From: Paenibacillus aceti
GTDB lineage: Bacteria > Bacillota > Bacilli > Paenibacillales > Paenibacillaceae
Assembly (NCBI RefSeq): GCF_003614185.1
Contig: NZ_KZ987724.1
Location: 4,415,743 to 4,479,742, forward strand
DNA: 64,000 nucleotides
Direction of reading: 5' to 3'
Part shown: one piece after another, positions 33,904 through 43,097 of the stretch
How positions within the stretch are numbered: position 1 is the first letter of the stretch
Layout: each line of letters begins with the position of its first letter
Notes under the pieces: model-generated
What the model saw: only the letters and a program-made list of their open reading frames with translations
What the model was told of the DNA's origin: nothing
Database searches by the model: none
Made by a program: the position numbers and the translations under genes

Positions 33904-34638
33904 TTAAATTTCCTTACGTTGAAAATAGACGAGGCCAACGATCATGAAGATCATCAAGCTACCCAGCACGGTGATCATCAGATTCTCCATAGGGAGATTG
34001 AACGCGCCGAAGCTTCCTTGTCCCGTCGGCATCATAGCCAGCAGCGGCTGCGCCCATGGATAGAACGGGCCGTAGGTGGCTGAATTGATGATGAGCATAT
34101 TCGGAATCGTCAGCGAGACGTTCAAGGCCAGCGGGGCAGCAAAGCTGGACCAGCCCAAGGAGACGCCAAGCTGCAAGGTCGCCAGCGGCAGGCAGGCAAC
34201 CCATCCGCCGATCAGGCTGGCTACAAGGGTTCCCCATGGGATATCCCCCAATATGCCATGGAAAGCCCCGGCGATGATGAAGGCGCCCAGCATGAGCAGC
34301 TGACAGAAGGCCAGCAGCCCGGCTATGATCGATAGCTTGGCGAAGTAGACCGCTGTACGTGATACCGGCATCGAGAGAAGCTGCTTCCAGCCTCCGCTAG
34401 TATGTTCATAGCGGCAGATGAAGGAGGACAGCACTCCGGTAATGATCGGCATCAAGAGCAGGCCATGCAGCATCACCATGGCAGCGATCAACATCGGCCA
34501 GGCTACCGGGCCTGACGGCAGTTCGGCAAAAACGCCGATGAAACAGGCAAGGATGGGGCTACATATCAGAATGAGCCATAGACGAGATTTGGACATTTTG
34601 AGCTGTTCTGATGACAGTATATGAAGAAAGGTCCGCAT
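33904..34638 (-). CDS. ABC-2 permease, lantibiotic-immunity type (second subunit)
   Basis: A 244-residue membrane protein with six hydrophobic segments, resembling the MutE/MutG/EpiG permeases of bacteriocin self-protection exporters. The motif YEHTSGGWKQLLSMPVSRTAVYFAKL (residues 81-106) is shared with the neighbouring permease (VEHQLSSWKQLLALPISRTAVFSAKF), so the two genes are paralogues. ATG 34638 has AAAGGA 11 bases upstream; the frame is open to 34650. It is the last gene of the five-gene minus-strand cluster. Confidence 0.83.
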   Translation of the reverse strand: MRTFLHILSSEQLKMSKSRLWLILICSPILACFIGVFAELPSGPVAWPMLIAAMVMLHGLLLMPIITGVLSSFICRYEHTSGGWKQLLSMPVSRTAVYFAKLSIIAGLLAFCQLLMLGAFIIAGAFHGILGDIPWGTLVASLIGGWVACLPLATLQLGVSLGWSSFAAPLALNVSLTIPNMLIINSATYGPFYPWAQPLLAMMPTGQGSFGAFNLPMENLMITVLGSLMIFMIVGLVYFQRKEI

Positions 34639-34639
34639 C

Positions 34640-35356
34640 TTAATCCACATCCTTTCGATTGAAATGAACCAGACCGATCAGCATGATGATGATCCCTACG
34701 CCAATCCCAAAGCCAATGAACCAGAGCTGATGCTCGGAATGAAAGGCCATCAATGGCCAGTTCAACGGGAACCATTCCGATAATTGCATGAAGAATGGTG
34801 ATACCAGGGAGATCAGTACGCCAAGGGATACAGGAAAGGTCTGGTTCTGGAACGACAGTGACAGCCATAATTGCAGAGACAATACGGGCAAGCTGGCCAA
34901 GAACGGGAAGTAACCCATCGTCAGCAGATCCTTCCAAGGCATTGCCGTGCCGAAGCCGAGCGACATCCCCAGGATGATTGTGCCGATAGACAGCACAATG
35001 CAGGATACGGCCAGCAGCAGTACACAGAGCGTGAACTTGGCGCTAAATACCGCGGTGCGCGAGATAGGCAGCGCGAGCAGCTGCTTCCATGAACTGAGCT
35101 GATGCTCCACATTGGCGATAAGCGAGCTGACTAGCGTGCAGCCCAGATATAATGAGATCGGAACGAATACGGAGGTTTCCTTGATCAAGCCATCCCATAG
35201 ATTATCAGCATACTGTTTACCTACTAGGTAATCGAAGCGGAGTCCAAAGTTTAATGCCTCTATGCCTACGACACCGAGTGGGGCCAGGAAGATAAGAAGC
35301 CAAATTCCTTTGCCGCGAATTTTCAGGAAGTCAGCCGATAGCGAACGCAGCATCAT
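34640..35356 (-). CDS. ABC-2 permease, lantibiotic-immunity type (first subunit)
   Basis: A 238-residue permease with six hydrophobic helices and the paralogous EHQLSSWKQLLALPISRTAVFSAKF loop near residue 85-109. GGAGGGGG lies 8 bases before the ATG pair at 35356. It starts 3 bases after the ATPase stop and ends one base before the next permease gene. With the BcrA-type ATPase this gives the ATPase-plus-two-permeases make-up of SpaFEG/NisFEG-like exporters, which remove lantibiotics or bacitracin-like peptides from the membrane. Confidence 0.84.
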   Translation of the reverse strand: MMLRSLSADFLKIRGKGIWLLIFLAPLGVVGIEALNFGLRFDYLVGKQYADNLWDGLIKETSVFVPISLYLGCTLVSSLIANVEHQLSSWKQLLALPISRTAVFSAKFTLCVLLLAVSCIVLSIGTIILGMSLGFGTAMPWKDLLTMGYFPFLASLPVLSLQLWLSLSFQNQTFPVSLGVLISLVSPFFMQLSEWFPLNWPLMAFHSEHQLWFIGFGIGVGIIIMLIGLVHFNRKDVD

Positions 35357-35359
35357 GGC

Positions 35360-36268
35360 TTAGACCCCCTCCCCGATAACCTGCATGAAGATATCCTCGA
35401 GCGATTTCTTCTCTTGCTCTACCCGATAAATATCATGCCCATTCTCTACCAGACGTCTGACCAGCGTAGCGATTTTGGCATCCTGCATGTTCGGGAAGAC
35501 CAGTGTATTCTCCTGCAGGCTGCCGGTAGAACCGAGATCGCGAGCGATCCAGAGAGCGGATTCCGGCTCTGAGACGACAAGCTTGATATGATGCACTGAT
35601 TTCTGCTGGAGATTCGCGATTGTATCCTGGAACACCATCTGTCCTTCGCGAATAATGCCGACCGTTCCGGCCATTTGTTCGATCTCGCTAAGTAAATGGC
35701 TGGAGACAAGTACGGTGATACCGTACTGCTCAGGCATATTCTTGATCAGCTCACGGATCTCATGAATCCCTGATGGATCGAGGCCGTTGGTCGGCTCGTC
35801 CAATATGAGCAGCTCGGGATTACCGAGTAGGGAAGCGGCGATGCCTAGCCGCTGCCTCATACCGAGAGAATACCCTTTGACGGGACGGCGTGCCTCGGAG
35901 GTTAAGGAGACGATCTCCAGCACTTCATCGATCCGTGATTTAGGTACATTAAGAATGCGGCGCAGCGCCTCAAGATTGTCGACTGCGTTCAGATGTCCAT
36001 AATAGGAAGGATATTCGACCAAGGAGCCAATTCGTTTCAGAATCGATAATTTATCTTTGCGCAGATCGCGTCCGAATATGGAGATCGAGCCGGAGGTCGG
36101 CTTGATCAGTCCGAGCAGCATACGGATCGTCGTTGTCTTGCCGGCACCGTTCGGCCCGAGGAATCCATAGATATCTCCTTGTTTAATTTCAAGGTTTAAT
36201 TGATTAACTGCGGCACGACCGCGATATTTCTTCGTAAGTCCATTAGTTTGAATGATCATTTCACTCAC
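35360..36268 (-). CDS. BcrA-type ABC transporter ATP-binding protein
   Basis: A 302-residue ATPase. Walker A GPNGAGKT is at residues 38-45, the Glu in place of the Q-loop glutamine is suggested by GSLVEYPSYYGHLNA near 84 (an E-loop typical of lantibiotic exporters), signature YSLGMRQRLGIAASLLG near 134, Walker B LLILDEPTNGLDP near 153, and H-loop VSSHLLSEIE near 190. The E-loop and BcrA-like C-terminus point to peptide-antibiotic resistance. The GTG start at 36268 has GAGGTGA 6 bases upstream; ATG 36259 is less likely. First gene of the exporter unit. Confidence 0.9.
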   Translation of the reverse strand: MSEMIIQTNGLTKKYRGRAAVNQLNLEIKQGDIYGFLGPNGAGKTTTIRMLLGLIKPTSGSISIFGRDLRKDKLSILKRIGSLVEYPSYYGHLNAVDNLEALRRILNVPKSRIDEVLEIVSLTSEARRPVKGYSLGMRQRLGIAASLLGNPELLILDEPTNGLDPSGIHEIRELIKNMPEQYGITVLVSSHLLSEIEQMAGTVGIIREGQMVFQDTIANLQQKSVHHIKLVVSEPESALWIARDLGSTGSLQENTLVFPNMQDAKIATLVRRLVENGHDIYRVEQEKKSLEDIFMQVIGEGV

Positions 36269-36367
36269 GTTTACTCACCTCGGTCATTATATTACCGGAG
36301 CAAGTTTAAATGAAAGGGTGCCGAAGTTTAAGAATAGGTTAATTCTCAGATCTCATTCTTATACAGA

Positions 36368-37771
36368 CTAACTAATACGACTCGCCGGGTAAATGTAAAT
36401 CTTCGTTCCCTCAGACGACGAGTCAATCTCTAACATCAGCTTCATCTGCTTCATCATCAGATCGACGATGGTTAGTCCGAGACCAGCTCCCTTGGATGGG
36501 GTCGGGGCATCAAAGCCGGGACCGTGATCCGCGATTAGCAATGCTAACTGACCGTTTCTTAAGACCGTAGATATGCCGACATATTTACCCGAGCTGGCAT
36601 AGCGGTGTAAATTCTGGAACAGGTTATCCAGCACTCTGCGGAAGGCCTGCTCGTCCACCTCCCAGATTAACGGCTCCTCCGGTAGCTCGATATCTACCTC
36701 CAGCTCTGACTTCTCCCAGATCGGATACCATGCCGCCGCACTAACCCGGACGATGCGCAGTACATCCTGTTGCTTGAGCGACATGGCGTAACGTCCGCTG
36801 GAGAGCAGATTGTAGGAGAGCAGGTGATCGATAAGATGATCCAGATCGTTCATCTTGGTCTTCATTAAACGCAAGGACTCATGCGCTTCTGACGATAGCG
36901 GCTCCTTCTCTAGGGTATAAATATGGCCTGAGAGCACTGTTAAAGGTGTGCGCAGATCATGGGAAAGATTATTGATCAGGTTCTTGCGTAGCTTCTCTTC
37001 TTCCTGCTCCCGCTGCTTGCCCAGCTCCAGCTTGTCGACCATGTGGTTGAACGCCTGCTCCAGACGGCCGATCTCATCGGCACGTCCCTGGGCGATGCGC
37101 ACAGGCAATCCGTTCTTATTCGTCCGTGTCATCCCTGATTCCAGATTGAGCAGACGCTTGCGGATATTACGGAAGAACAGATAGGATAGCAGAATGAAGA
37201 TCACCAGCATGCAGAACATGAAGAAGCCATAAAAGCTGGCATCGGGGCTGCTGCCACGGCGCAGGTATTCCCGGGAGATTCTAAGTACCATAAATCCTTC
37301 CCCGCCGGGTTCATCGGTTTTCTCACTAATGAAGGCAACCACGCCGAAAGTGTTGTTGTTCGAGGCGGTCTTCATATATGAAATAGCATCCTCCGTAGAC
37401 CAGTTCGCGGGCAGATTAGCTTGCTTGGGGAGCTGCAGCCGTGTTCTCTCTTCACCATCTACCCAGAACAGGGATACTTCCGGATATTTTGCCTTGATCT
37501 CCTTGAGCTTGGCATCGATGGTCTCAGGCTGTGGCTGGTGGGCAAGCTCGCGGGCCTCGTTATGCCACATTTCCTCCAGATCAACTGAATTGTACAGCTG
37601 CGGCTGTTCAAGCTTCTTCTCCGGGAACAATAAATAGTTCACGCCCAAAGAGAGGAGTAGTCCAGTGGGGACAACCACTGGAATGAACAAAAAGGCAATG
37701 GCGATAATCAGCATATACCGTGATAAGAGGGAATTTCGGAATTTCGGCTTGTTCCAGTTAGTTTTCCTCAT
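36368..37771 (-). CDS. EnvZ/OmpR-type sensor histidine kinase
   Basis: A 467-residue kinase. A first membrane helix (residues 19-48), an extracellular loop of about 130 residues, a second helix (181-200), a HAMP linker, the HisKA box NLSHDLRTPL with His271, and a HATPase domain (N-box DNLFQNLHRYA, G1 ADHGPGFD, G2 GAGLGLTIVDLM) are all present. It overlaps the upstream regulator gene by four bases. It lies between that regulator and the BcrA-type exporter genes, so it probably senses a cell-envelope peptide and induces the exporter. Confidence 0.9.
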   Translation of the reverse strand: MRKTNWNKPKFRNSLLSRYMLIIAIAFLFIPVVVPTGLLLSLGVNYLLFPEKKLEQPQLYNSVDLEEMWHNEARELAHQPQPETIDAKLKEIKAKYPEVSLFWVDGEERTRLQLPKQANLPANWSTEDAISYMKTASNNNTFGVVAFISEKTDEPGGEGFMVLRISREYLRRGSSPDASFYGFFMFCMLVIFILLSYLFFRNIRKRLLNLESGMTRTNKNGLPVRIAQGRADEIGRLEQAFNHMVDKLELGKQREQEEEKLRKNLINNLSHDLRTPLTVLSGHIYTLEKEPLSSEAHESLRLMKTKMNDLDHLIDHLLSYNLLSSGRYAMSLKQQDVLRIVRVSAAAWYPIWEKSELEVDIELPEEPLIWEVDEQAFRRVLDNLFQNLHRYASSGKYVGISTVLRNGQLALLIADHGPGFDAPTPSKGAGLGLTIVDLMMKQMKLMLEIDSSSEGTKIYIYPASRIS

Positions 37772-38451
37772 GCTCTCACCCGGTAGCCGATGCCACGGAT
37801 GGTCTCAATGATCTCCGGCGATGCGGGATCACGCTCGATTTTCTCCCGTAAATGGCGGATGTGAACCATCAGGGTCTTATCTCCATCGAGGTAGGGCTCT
37901 CCCCAGACTCCTTCATATATTTGTTCCTTCGTCAGAATCTGACCGAGATGCTGCAGCAGGAACTGAAAAATATGAAATTGCTTGCCGGTCAGAAGGATCT
38001 CCTCTCCGGTATCCTGGTTCATGATGATGTTCTCTTTCTCATGGATCAGTAAATGGCGGATCTGTAGCGGGGTAGACGAGGGCGCACCACTACGGCGCAG
38101 CAGTACTTCGATCCGGGCTACCAATTCCTCTGGATGAAAAGGCTTGGTCAAATAATCATCGGCAAATTGCAGCCCCTGCAGCTTATCGTCGATAGAGGCC
38201 CGGGCCGATAGCATAAGTATCGGAATATGAGGATACTGTTTCTTCAGTCGTTGTCCCACGGTAAATCCATCCAGACCGGGCAGCATCACGTCCAGGATTA
38301 CCAGATTACAGCCATTAGCGGCTTCAAGCGCACTGTCCCCATGGGTAAGCCAGGTTACCTCATAACCGCGGCTCTTCAGTTCGCTATGGATGAAGGCTCC
38401 GATTTCAGGATCGTCTTCTATATATAGTAGGTTTGCATTCGATAATGTCAT
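37768..38451 (-). CDS. OmpR-family response regulator
   Basis: A 227-residue regulator with receiver domain (acidic pair ED near 12-13, phospho-acceptor Asp54 in VILDVMLPG, Lys in LTKPFHP) and a C-terminal winged helix (about 130-227, GKQFHIFQFLLQHLGQILTKEQIYEGVWG, MVHIRHLREKI, RGIGYRV). I choose ATG 38451 because GGGAGGG lies about 11 bases upstream; the open frame starts at 38472 with no RBS. It heads the minus-strand operon of regulator, kinase and the three exporter genes, with a 99-base gap before the ATPase that may hold a second promoter. Confidence 0.91.
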   Translation of the reverse strand: MTLSNANLLYIEDDPEIGAFIHSELKSRGYEVTWLTHGDSALEAANGCNLVILDVMLPGLDGFTVGQRLKKQYPHIPILMLSARASIDDKLQGLQFADDYLTKPFHPEELVARIEVLLRRSGAPSSTPLQIRHLLIHEKENIIMNQDTGEEILLTGKQFHIFQFLLQHLGQILTKEQIYEGVWGEPYLDGDKTLMVHIRHLREKIERDPASPEIIETIRGIGYRVRA

Positions 38452-38757
38452 GTTTAAAAATCCCTCCCGCATCTATTGTGGCAAAACAAGCTACAAAAAT
38501 AAACATTCATCTTTCACAATTTAATTTTGTGATTCCAATCACAAGCCCTTTGTACCGCCTATGTTAACTTTTGTTTGAGAACGTTCCTCATTGAAAGTGA
38601 AAAGCTGGGTGATGATGGACAGAAGCCTTCAAGAACAGGGGCTATAGCATAGAAGAATAACATTAGATGAAAGTTTAATACAAGCTGGAGGGGAATGCTC
38701 AAGGATAAATTCGTGTTGATTCGTTATTTTGCAGTCAGGAACGAGGAGGGAGTCTAT

Positions 38758-38832
38758 ATGGGGACGTTAGAATTTACCCAGAATATAGCTCCTATTCAAG
38801 ACATTATGGGTCAGAAACGGATGATGTCTTAA
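38758..38832 (+). CDS. Candidate small protein, 24 residues
   Basis: A 25-codon frame starts at ATG 38758 with GAGGAGGGAG ending 6 bases upstream, a strong ribosome binding site. It ends at TAA 38832, 23 bases before a convincing intrinsic terminator. The peptide begins MGTLEFTQNI and ends KRMMS. It is neither strongly hydrophobic nor cysteine-rich, and I recognise no family. The 640-bp gap around it, between the divergent regulator operon and glucokinase, holds no other gene. The RBS-ORF-terminator unit looks like a real small transcript, but there is no homology evidence. It could instead be a leader peptide or toxin-like/signalling peptide. Confidence 0.45.
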   Translation: MGTLEFTQNIAPIQDIMGQKRMMS

Positions 38833-38855
38833 TTCATTAGCTATTCCATATCAAG

Positions 38856-38909
38856 AGCCGTTTTATCGTGTTCCTTAAGTGCGAACCGTAAGGCGGCTAT
38901 TCTTTTTTC
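38856..38909 (+). terminator. Intrinsic terminator after the small ORF
   Basis: AGCCGTTTTA pairs with TAAGGCGGCT (10 bp, two T-G pairs). An inner GTTC/GAAC pairing helps the loop, and ATTCTTTTTT follows. Confidence 0.75.
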
Positions 38910-39088
38910 ATAGGATGTGAATTGAATCACTTCGGCTAAAAGCCTTGTCCTTATCGCCTTTTACCAGGCTTGGTTCTCTTGACCGAAAAGGAGGGTTCGC
39001 TTATAGTTGGTACGTAGGTATATCTTCACAAAAGTCATAATTTAAATTATTCTTGAGGAACATTATAGAGGAAAAGGTGGCTTGTATC

Positions 39089-40039
39089 ATGTCTGAAAAA
39101 ATCTACATTGGCGTAGACCTGGGCGGAACGGCGATTAAAGTCGGAATTTGTAATGAAGAAGGGCAACTTCTGCATACGTATGAGGGACCGACTGAAGTGG
39201 ATAAAGGCCCGGAGACGATTGTAGATAATATCGAGCGTTATGTTCGTCTGGTTGTAGAGCAATCTCCATTCAATTGGGAACAGGTAGCGGGGGTTGGTGC
39301 GGGTGTAGCCGGCTTTACCAATGTACGCGAAGGCATCATTATTTTTGCGCCGAATGTAGGTTTGAGAGACTTCCATATTCGCCAAATCTTAGAGGAGCGT
39401 CTGGACAAGCCTGTTAAGATAGATAACGATGCCAACGTGGCGGCTCTCGGTGAAGCATGGGGCGGCGCGGGCAAAGGAATTGAGAACTGCGTATGCTATA
39501 CACTGGGCACAGGCGTCGGCGGCGGCATTATTATCGATGGGAAAATATATCAAGGCTTCTCCGGCTTGGCAGGAGAACTGGGTCATATGTCGGTTGTACC
39601 GGACTTGGAAGCGATTCAGTGTGGCTGCGGTAAGATCGGCTGTCTGGAGACGGTCTCTTCGGCGACGGGTATTATACGCATGGCGAAGGATGCGGTAGCC
39701 CGCGGCGACCGTACAGAGTTGGCCCTGGTCGAGGATATTACCGCCAAGGATGTATTTGATGCTGCTAAGGTTGGAGACGAGGTGGCTCTGCGTATTGTGA
39801 ACCGCGCGGCCTTCTATCTGGGCAAGTCGCTCGCAGCTGTGGCTGTCGTGCTGAATCCTGAAGTATTCATTATCGGCGGCGGCGTATCTAAGGCGGGGGA
39901 TATCCTGTTCAATGAGGTTCGCAGCGTATTTGAGAAGCTTACGCCGGAGCCAGTGCAGGCTGGACTTAGAATCGAGCCTGCTACACTAGGGAATGATGCA
40001 GGTATGGTCGGCGCAGCCGGTCTATTTCTCCGTTCATAA
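39089..40039 (+). CDS. glcK: Glucokinase (ROK family)
   Basis: A 316-residue ROK-family kinase phosphorylating glucose with ATP. The phosphate-binding GVDLGGTAIKVG is at residues 7-18, catalytic Asp in DNDANVAALGE near 105, the GTGVGGGII segment near 135, the ROK zinc motif GELGHM...CGCGKIGCLE near 155-185, and the C-terminal IIGGGVSKAG. The length matches B. subtilis GlcK. ATG 39089 is preferred to the open frame start at 39053 because AAAAGGTGG is correctly placed. Free glucose from the GH3, GH39 and GH30 hydrolases in this window would enter glycolysis here. It occupies the trxB-rapZ interval where B. subtilis has a Nudix gene. Confidence 0.94.
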   Translation: MSEKIYIGVDLGGTAIKVGICNEEGQLLHTYEGPTEVDKGPETIVDNIERYVRLVVEQSPFNWEQVAGVGAGVAGFTNVREGIIIFAPNVGLRDFHIRQILEERLDKPVKIDNDANVAALGEAWGGAGKGIENCVCYTLGTGVGGGIIIDGKIYQGFSGLAGELGHMSVVPDLEAIQCGCGKIGCLETVSSATGIIRMAKDAVARGDRTELALVEDITAKDVFDAAKVGDEVALRIVNRAAFYLGKSLAAVAVVLNPEVFIIGGGVSKAGDILFNEVRSVFEKLTPEPVQAGLRIEPATLGNDAGMVGAAGLFLRS

Positions 40040-40177
40040 TTAAATAGGGGAAACATACTTCTATCAGTTGCATAAAATAGCATAAGCAGCTGAGTTTCAT
40101 ATAGAGCAAACCGTACTTTTCTATAGCGTATCATAATAATAGAAAAAGGGACTGGAGAATAGCGAGGAGGGAATTTA

Positions 40178-41071
40178 ATGTCGGATATAGAAGGAGCTTC
40201 CGTTGCCAATCTTGTAATCATAACGGGTATGTCGGGGGCAGGAAAGTCACTTGCAGTCCGCAGTCTGGAGGATTTAGGATTCTTCTGTGTGGATAATTTA
40301 CCTCCGGTACTGATTCCCAAATTTGCCGAATTAATCGAACAATCCAAAGGCAAAATCGCTAAGGTTGCGCTGGTGATTGATTTGCGCGGCCGGGAATTTT
40401 TCACAGCCCTGTCGGAGTCGCTTGCATACATTAAAGAGCATTTTACAATGAACAGTGAAATCCTGTTCCTGGATGCAACGGATTCGGTGCTTGTACAGAG
40501 GTATAAGGAGAGCCGACGTCGTCATCCGCTCGCGCCGGAAGGGATGCCGCTGGACGGTATCCGACTGGAGCGCAGAATGCTTGATGAATTGAAGGCCTCG
40601 GCAACTCAGGTGATCGATACCAGCAACATGAAGCCAGCTCAATTGAAGGAGAAGATCATCTCCCGATTCTCGCATTCGGAGGGTGGCTGTTTATCCGTGA
40701 ACGTCACTTCCTTCGGATTCAAATACGGGATTCCGATTGACGCTGATCTGGTGTTTGATGTCCGCTTCCTGCCTAATCCTCATTACATTGAACAGCTTCG
40801 TCCACACACGGGACAAGACGATGATGTATATGAATATGTTATGAAGTGGCCGGAGACGCAGGCCTTCCTGGCGAAACTGTTAGACCTGCTGCATTTCTTG
40901 CTGCCTCAGTATCGAAAAGAGGGTAAGAGCCAGGTGATCATCGGGATTGGCTGTACCGGGGGTAAGCATCGCTCCGTTGCGGTAGCTGAATATTTAGGCC
41001 GCATGCTCGGTGCGAGTGAAACAGAAACGGTTCGTGTCAGCCACCGTGATGCAGGTAGGGACCGACAGTAA
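40178..41071 (+). CDS. rapZ: RNase adapter/nucleotide-binding protein RapZ (YvcJ)
   Basis: A 297-residue P-loop protein. Walker A GMSGAGKS is at residues 17-24, [13 protein letters not shown] near 31-43, Walker B-like LFLDATD near 102, and the C-terminal signatures [23 protein letters not shown] and [17 protein letters not shown]. In E. coli RapZ delivers GlmZ RNA to RNase E. In Bacillus YvcJ is linked to competence and nucleotide binding. GAGGAGGG precedes ATG 40178. It is the first gene of rapZ-yvcK-whiA, conserved across Firmicutes. Confidence 0.96.
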   Translation: MSDIEGASVANLVIITGMSGAGKSLAVRSLEDLGFFCVDNLPPVLIPKFAELIEQSKGKIAKVALVIDLRGREFFTALSESLAYIKEHFTMNSEILFLDATDSVLVQRYKESRRRHPLAPEGMPLDGIRLERRMLDELKASATQVIDTSNMKPAQLKEKIISRFSHSEGGCLSVNVTSFGFKYGIPIDADLVFDVRFLPNPHYIEQLRPHTGQDDDVYEYVMKWPETQAFLAKLLDLLHFLLPQYRKEGKSQVIIGIGCTGGKHRSVAVAEYLGRMLGASETETVRVSHRDAGRDRQ

Positions 41072-41086
41072 GAGGTGAGTCAATTA

Positions 41087-42076
41087 GTGGCCAATCGGAC
41101 GAAAGAAGGAAGAATTCCACGAATTGTGGTGATGGGCGGGGGGACCGGCCTATCTGTCATGCTTCGCGGATTGAAGCATAAACCTATTGATATTACTGCG
41201 ATTGTTACGGTTGCCGATGACGGGGGCAGCTCCGGGATTCTCCGTAGCGAGCTGCATATGCCCCCGCCAGGCGATATTCGAAATGTATTAACCGCGCTCG
41301 CGGATGTTGAACCGCTGTTGTCCGATATGCTGAATTATCGATTCTCATCGGGATCAGGACTTGCGGGGCATAGTTTGGGGAATCTTATCCTTGCAGCCAT
41401 TACAGACATCTCTGGAGATTTCGTCACGGCCGTGCGTGAGCTTAGCCGCGTCTTTGCTGTACGCGGTCGGGTGCTCCCCGCTGCGGATCAAGCGGTTGTA
41501 CTGCATGCGGAGATGGAGGACGGCTCGATCGTCACCGGAGAATCGAAGATTCCCGAGGCTGGCGGCCGGATCAAGCGGATCTTCCTTGAACCAGAGGTCG
41601 TCGAGCCATTGCCAGAGGCGGTGGAGGCGATTCTGGAGGCCGATGCGATATTAATCGGTCCAGGTAGCCTATATACGAGCATTATTCCGAATTTGCTCGT
41701 ACCCAAGCTGGCCGAGGCGGTGCTGGAGAACGACAATGCGATCAAGATCTTCGTCTGTAATGTAATGACCCAGCCAGGCGAGACGGATGACTATACAGTA
41801 AGTGATCATCTGAAGGCGATTTATGAGCATGTCGGGCATCATCTGTTCGATTATGTTATCGTGAACGATGGTGAGATTCCAACTCAGGTGCAGGATTACT
41901 ACGCCGAGAAGGGCGCCAAGCCGGTTCAGATCGATTGGGATGTGGTGACGAGTCGAGGTTATAAGGTGATTGCTGATACTTTGGTGATGTTCCGTAGATA
42001 CTTGCGTCATGATGCGGATAAGCTAAGCCATCATATATATCAGCTTGTACAGGACTGGATTATACGAAAGAGGTGA
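41087..42076 (+). CDS. yvcK: YvcK/GlmR family protein (CofD-like)
   Basis: A 329-residue member of the gluconeogenesis factor family. The N-terminal [18 protein letters not shown] and [14 protein letters not shown], with LPPPGDIRN-type motif ([14 protein letters not shown]) and later [15 protein letters not shown], are diagnostic. In B. subtilis YvcK (GlmR) binds UDP-GlcNAc and supports cell-wall synthesis during growth on gluconeogenic carbon. GTG 41087 is chosen because AGAGGTGA ends 8 bases upstream; the frame-open GTG at 41075 overlaps that site. It ends overlapping the RBS region of whiA. Confidence 0.95.
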   Translation: MANRTKEGRIPRIVVMGGGTGLSVMLRGLKHKPIDITAIVTVADDGGSSGILRSELHMPPPGDIRNVLTALADVEPLLSDMLNYRFSSGSGLAGHSLGNLILAAITDISGDFVTAVRELSRVFAVRGRVLPAADQAVVLHAEMEDGSIVTGESKIPEAGGRIKRIFLEPEVVEPLPEAVEAILEADAILIGPGSLYTSIIPNLLVPKLAEAVLENDNAIKIFVCNVMTQPGETDDYTVSDHLKAIYEHVGHHLFDYVIVNDGEIPTQVQDYYAEKGAKPVQIDWDVVTSRGYKVIADTLVMFRRYLRHDADKLSHHIYQLVQDWIIRKR

Positions 42077-42081
42077 GTTCC

Positions 42082-43011
42082 TTGTCGTTTGCGGCGCAAA
42101 CCAAAAAAGAATTAACCTTGGTCGAGGCGGAACCCTGCTGTGAGAAGGCTGAATTATCCGCCCTGATTCGGATGAACGGTTCGGTTCAAGTTTCGAATAA
42201 GAAGGTAGTTTTGGACATATCCACGGAGAACGCTGCGATTGCCAGGCGAATATATTCTTTGTTGAAGAAGCATTTCCAGATCCATACGGAATTGCTCGTT
42301 CGCAAGAAGATGCGGTTGAAGAAGAATAATGTATATATCGTGCGTATTCCGGTTCGAGTGGAAGAGATTCTGAGAGAGCTGCGTATCGTGTCAGAAGGCT
42401 TTATTTTTACAGAGGGGATTAATAAGGAGCTTACCCGGAAAAACTGTTGTAAGAGAGCTTATCTGCGCGGTGCCTTCATGGCTGGGGGATCGGTGAATAA
42501 TCCGGAAGGTTCCTCTTACCATCTGGAGATCTCCTCGATGTATGAGGAGCACTGTCAGGCTCTTGTCGAGTTGGCGAATGAATTCCACCTGAATGCTCGC
42601 TGCATCGAGCGCAAGAAGGGCTTCATCTTCTACATTAAGGAAGGCGAGAAAATTATCGAATTGCTGAATATTATCGGTGCGCATCAGGCGTTGTTCAAAT
42701 TCGAGGATGTGCGGATTATGCGGGATATGCGTAATTCGGTGAACCGGATCGTCAATTGCGAGACGGCGAATCTGAACAAGACGATCGGTGCGGCGGTGAG
42801 GCAGATCGATAATATCAAGCTGCTGGAGCGGGAGATCGGCCTGGAGAACTTGCCGGACAAGCTTCGCGAGGTGGCTGAGGTGCGGTTGGCGCATCCGGAC
42901 ATGAATCTGAAGGAAGTCGGCGAGCTACTGAAAGGAACGGTTAGCAAATCAGGCGTGAACCACCGTCTGCGTAAGATTGATGAGATGGCGGAAAAAATTC
43001 GGGGTAGCTAA
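42082..43011 (+). CDS. whiA: WhiA family sporulation/cell-division regulator
   Basis: A 309-residue WhiA protein. The N-terminus [14 protein letters not shown], the degenerate LAGLIDADG homing-endonuclease fold (residues 20-190, [22 protein letters not shown]), and the C-terminal HTH ([20 protein letters not shown]...[13 protein letters not shown]) are present. In B. subtilis it affects cell division and chromosome segregation; in actinomycetes it triggers sporulation septation. TTG 42082 fits the usual family start and the AGGTGA site; GTG 42073 is an in-frame alternative. Last gene of the rapZ-yvcK-whiA unit. Confidence 0.95.
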   Translation: MSFAAQTKKELTLVEAEPCCEKAELSALIRMNGSVQVSNKKVVLDISTENAAIARRIYSLLKKHFQIHTELLVRKKMRLKKNNVYIVRIPVRVEEILRELRIVSEGFIFTEGINKELTRKNCCKRAYLRGAFMAGGSVNNPEGSSYHLEISSMYEEHCQALVELANEFHLNARCIERKKGFIFYIKEGEKIIELLNIIGAHQALFKFEDVRIMRDMRNSVNRIVNCETANLNKTIGAAVRQIDNIKLLEREIGLENLPDKLREVAEVRLAHPDMNLKEVGELLKGTVSKSGVNHRLRKIDEMAEKIRGS

Positions 43012-43040
43012 TTTGTTTGCTAGTGTGCCACTGGTCTGTA

Positions 43041-43049
43041 TGCTATAAT
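43041..43049 (+). promoter_or_regulatory. Extended -10 promoter of the crh-locus gene
   Basis: TGCTATAAT (TGn plus perfect TATAAT) lies 49 bases before the ATG. The -35 region is poor (TAGTGT at 17-base spacing). The HPr/Crh gene can thus be transcribed independently of whiA. Confidence 0.55.
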
Positions 43050-43097
43050 AATATAATAAAAACTGTTGATTGATAATGTAATAGGGGGGTATAGGTT

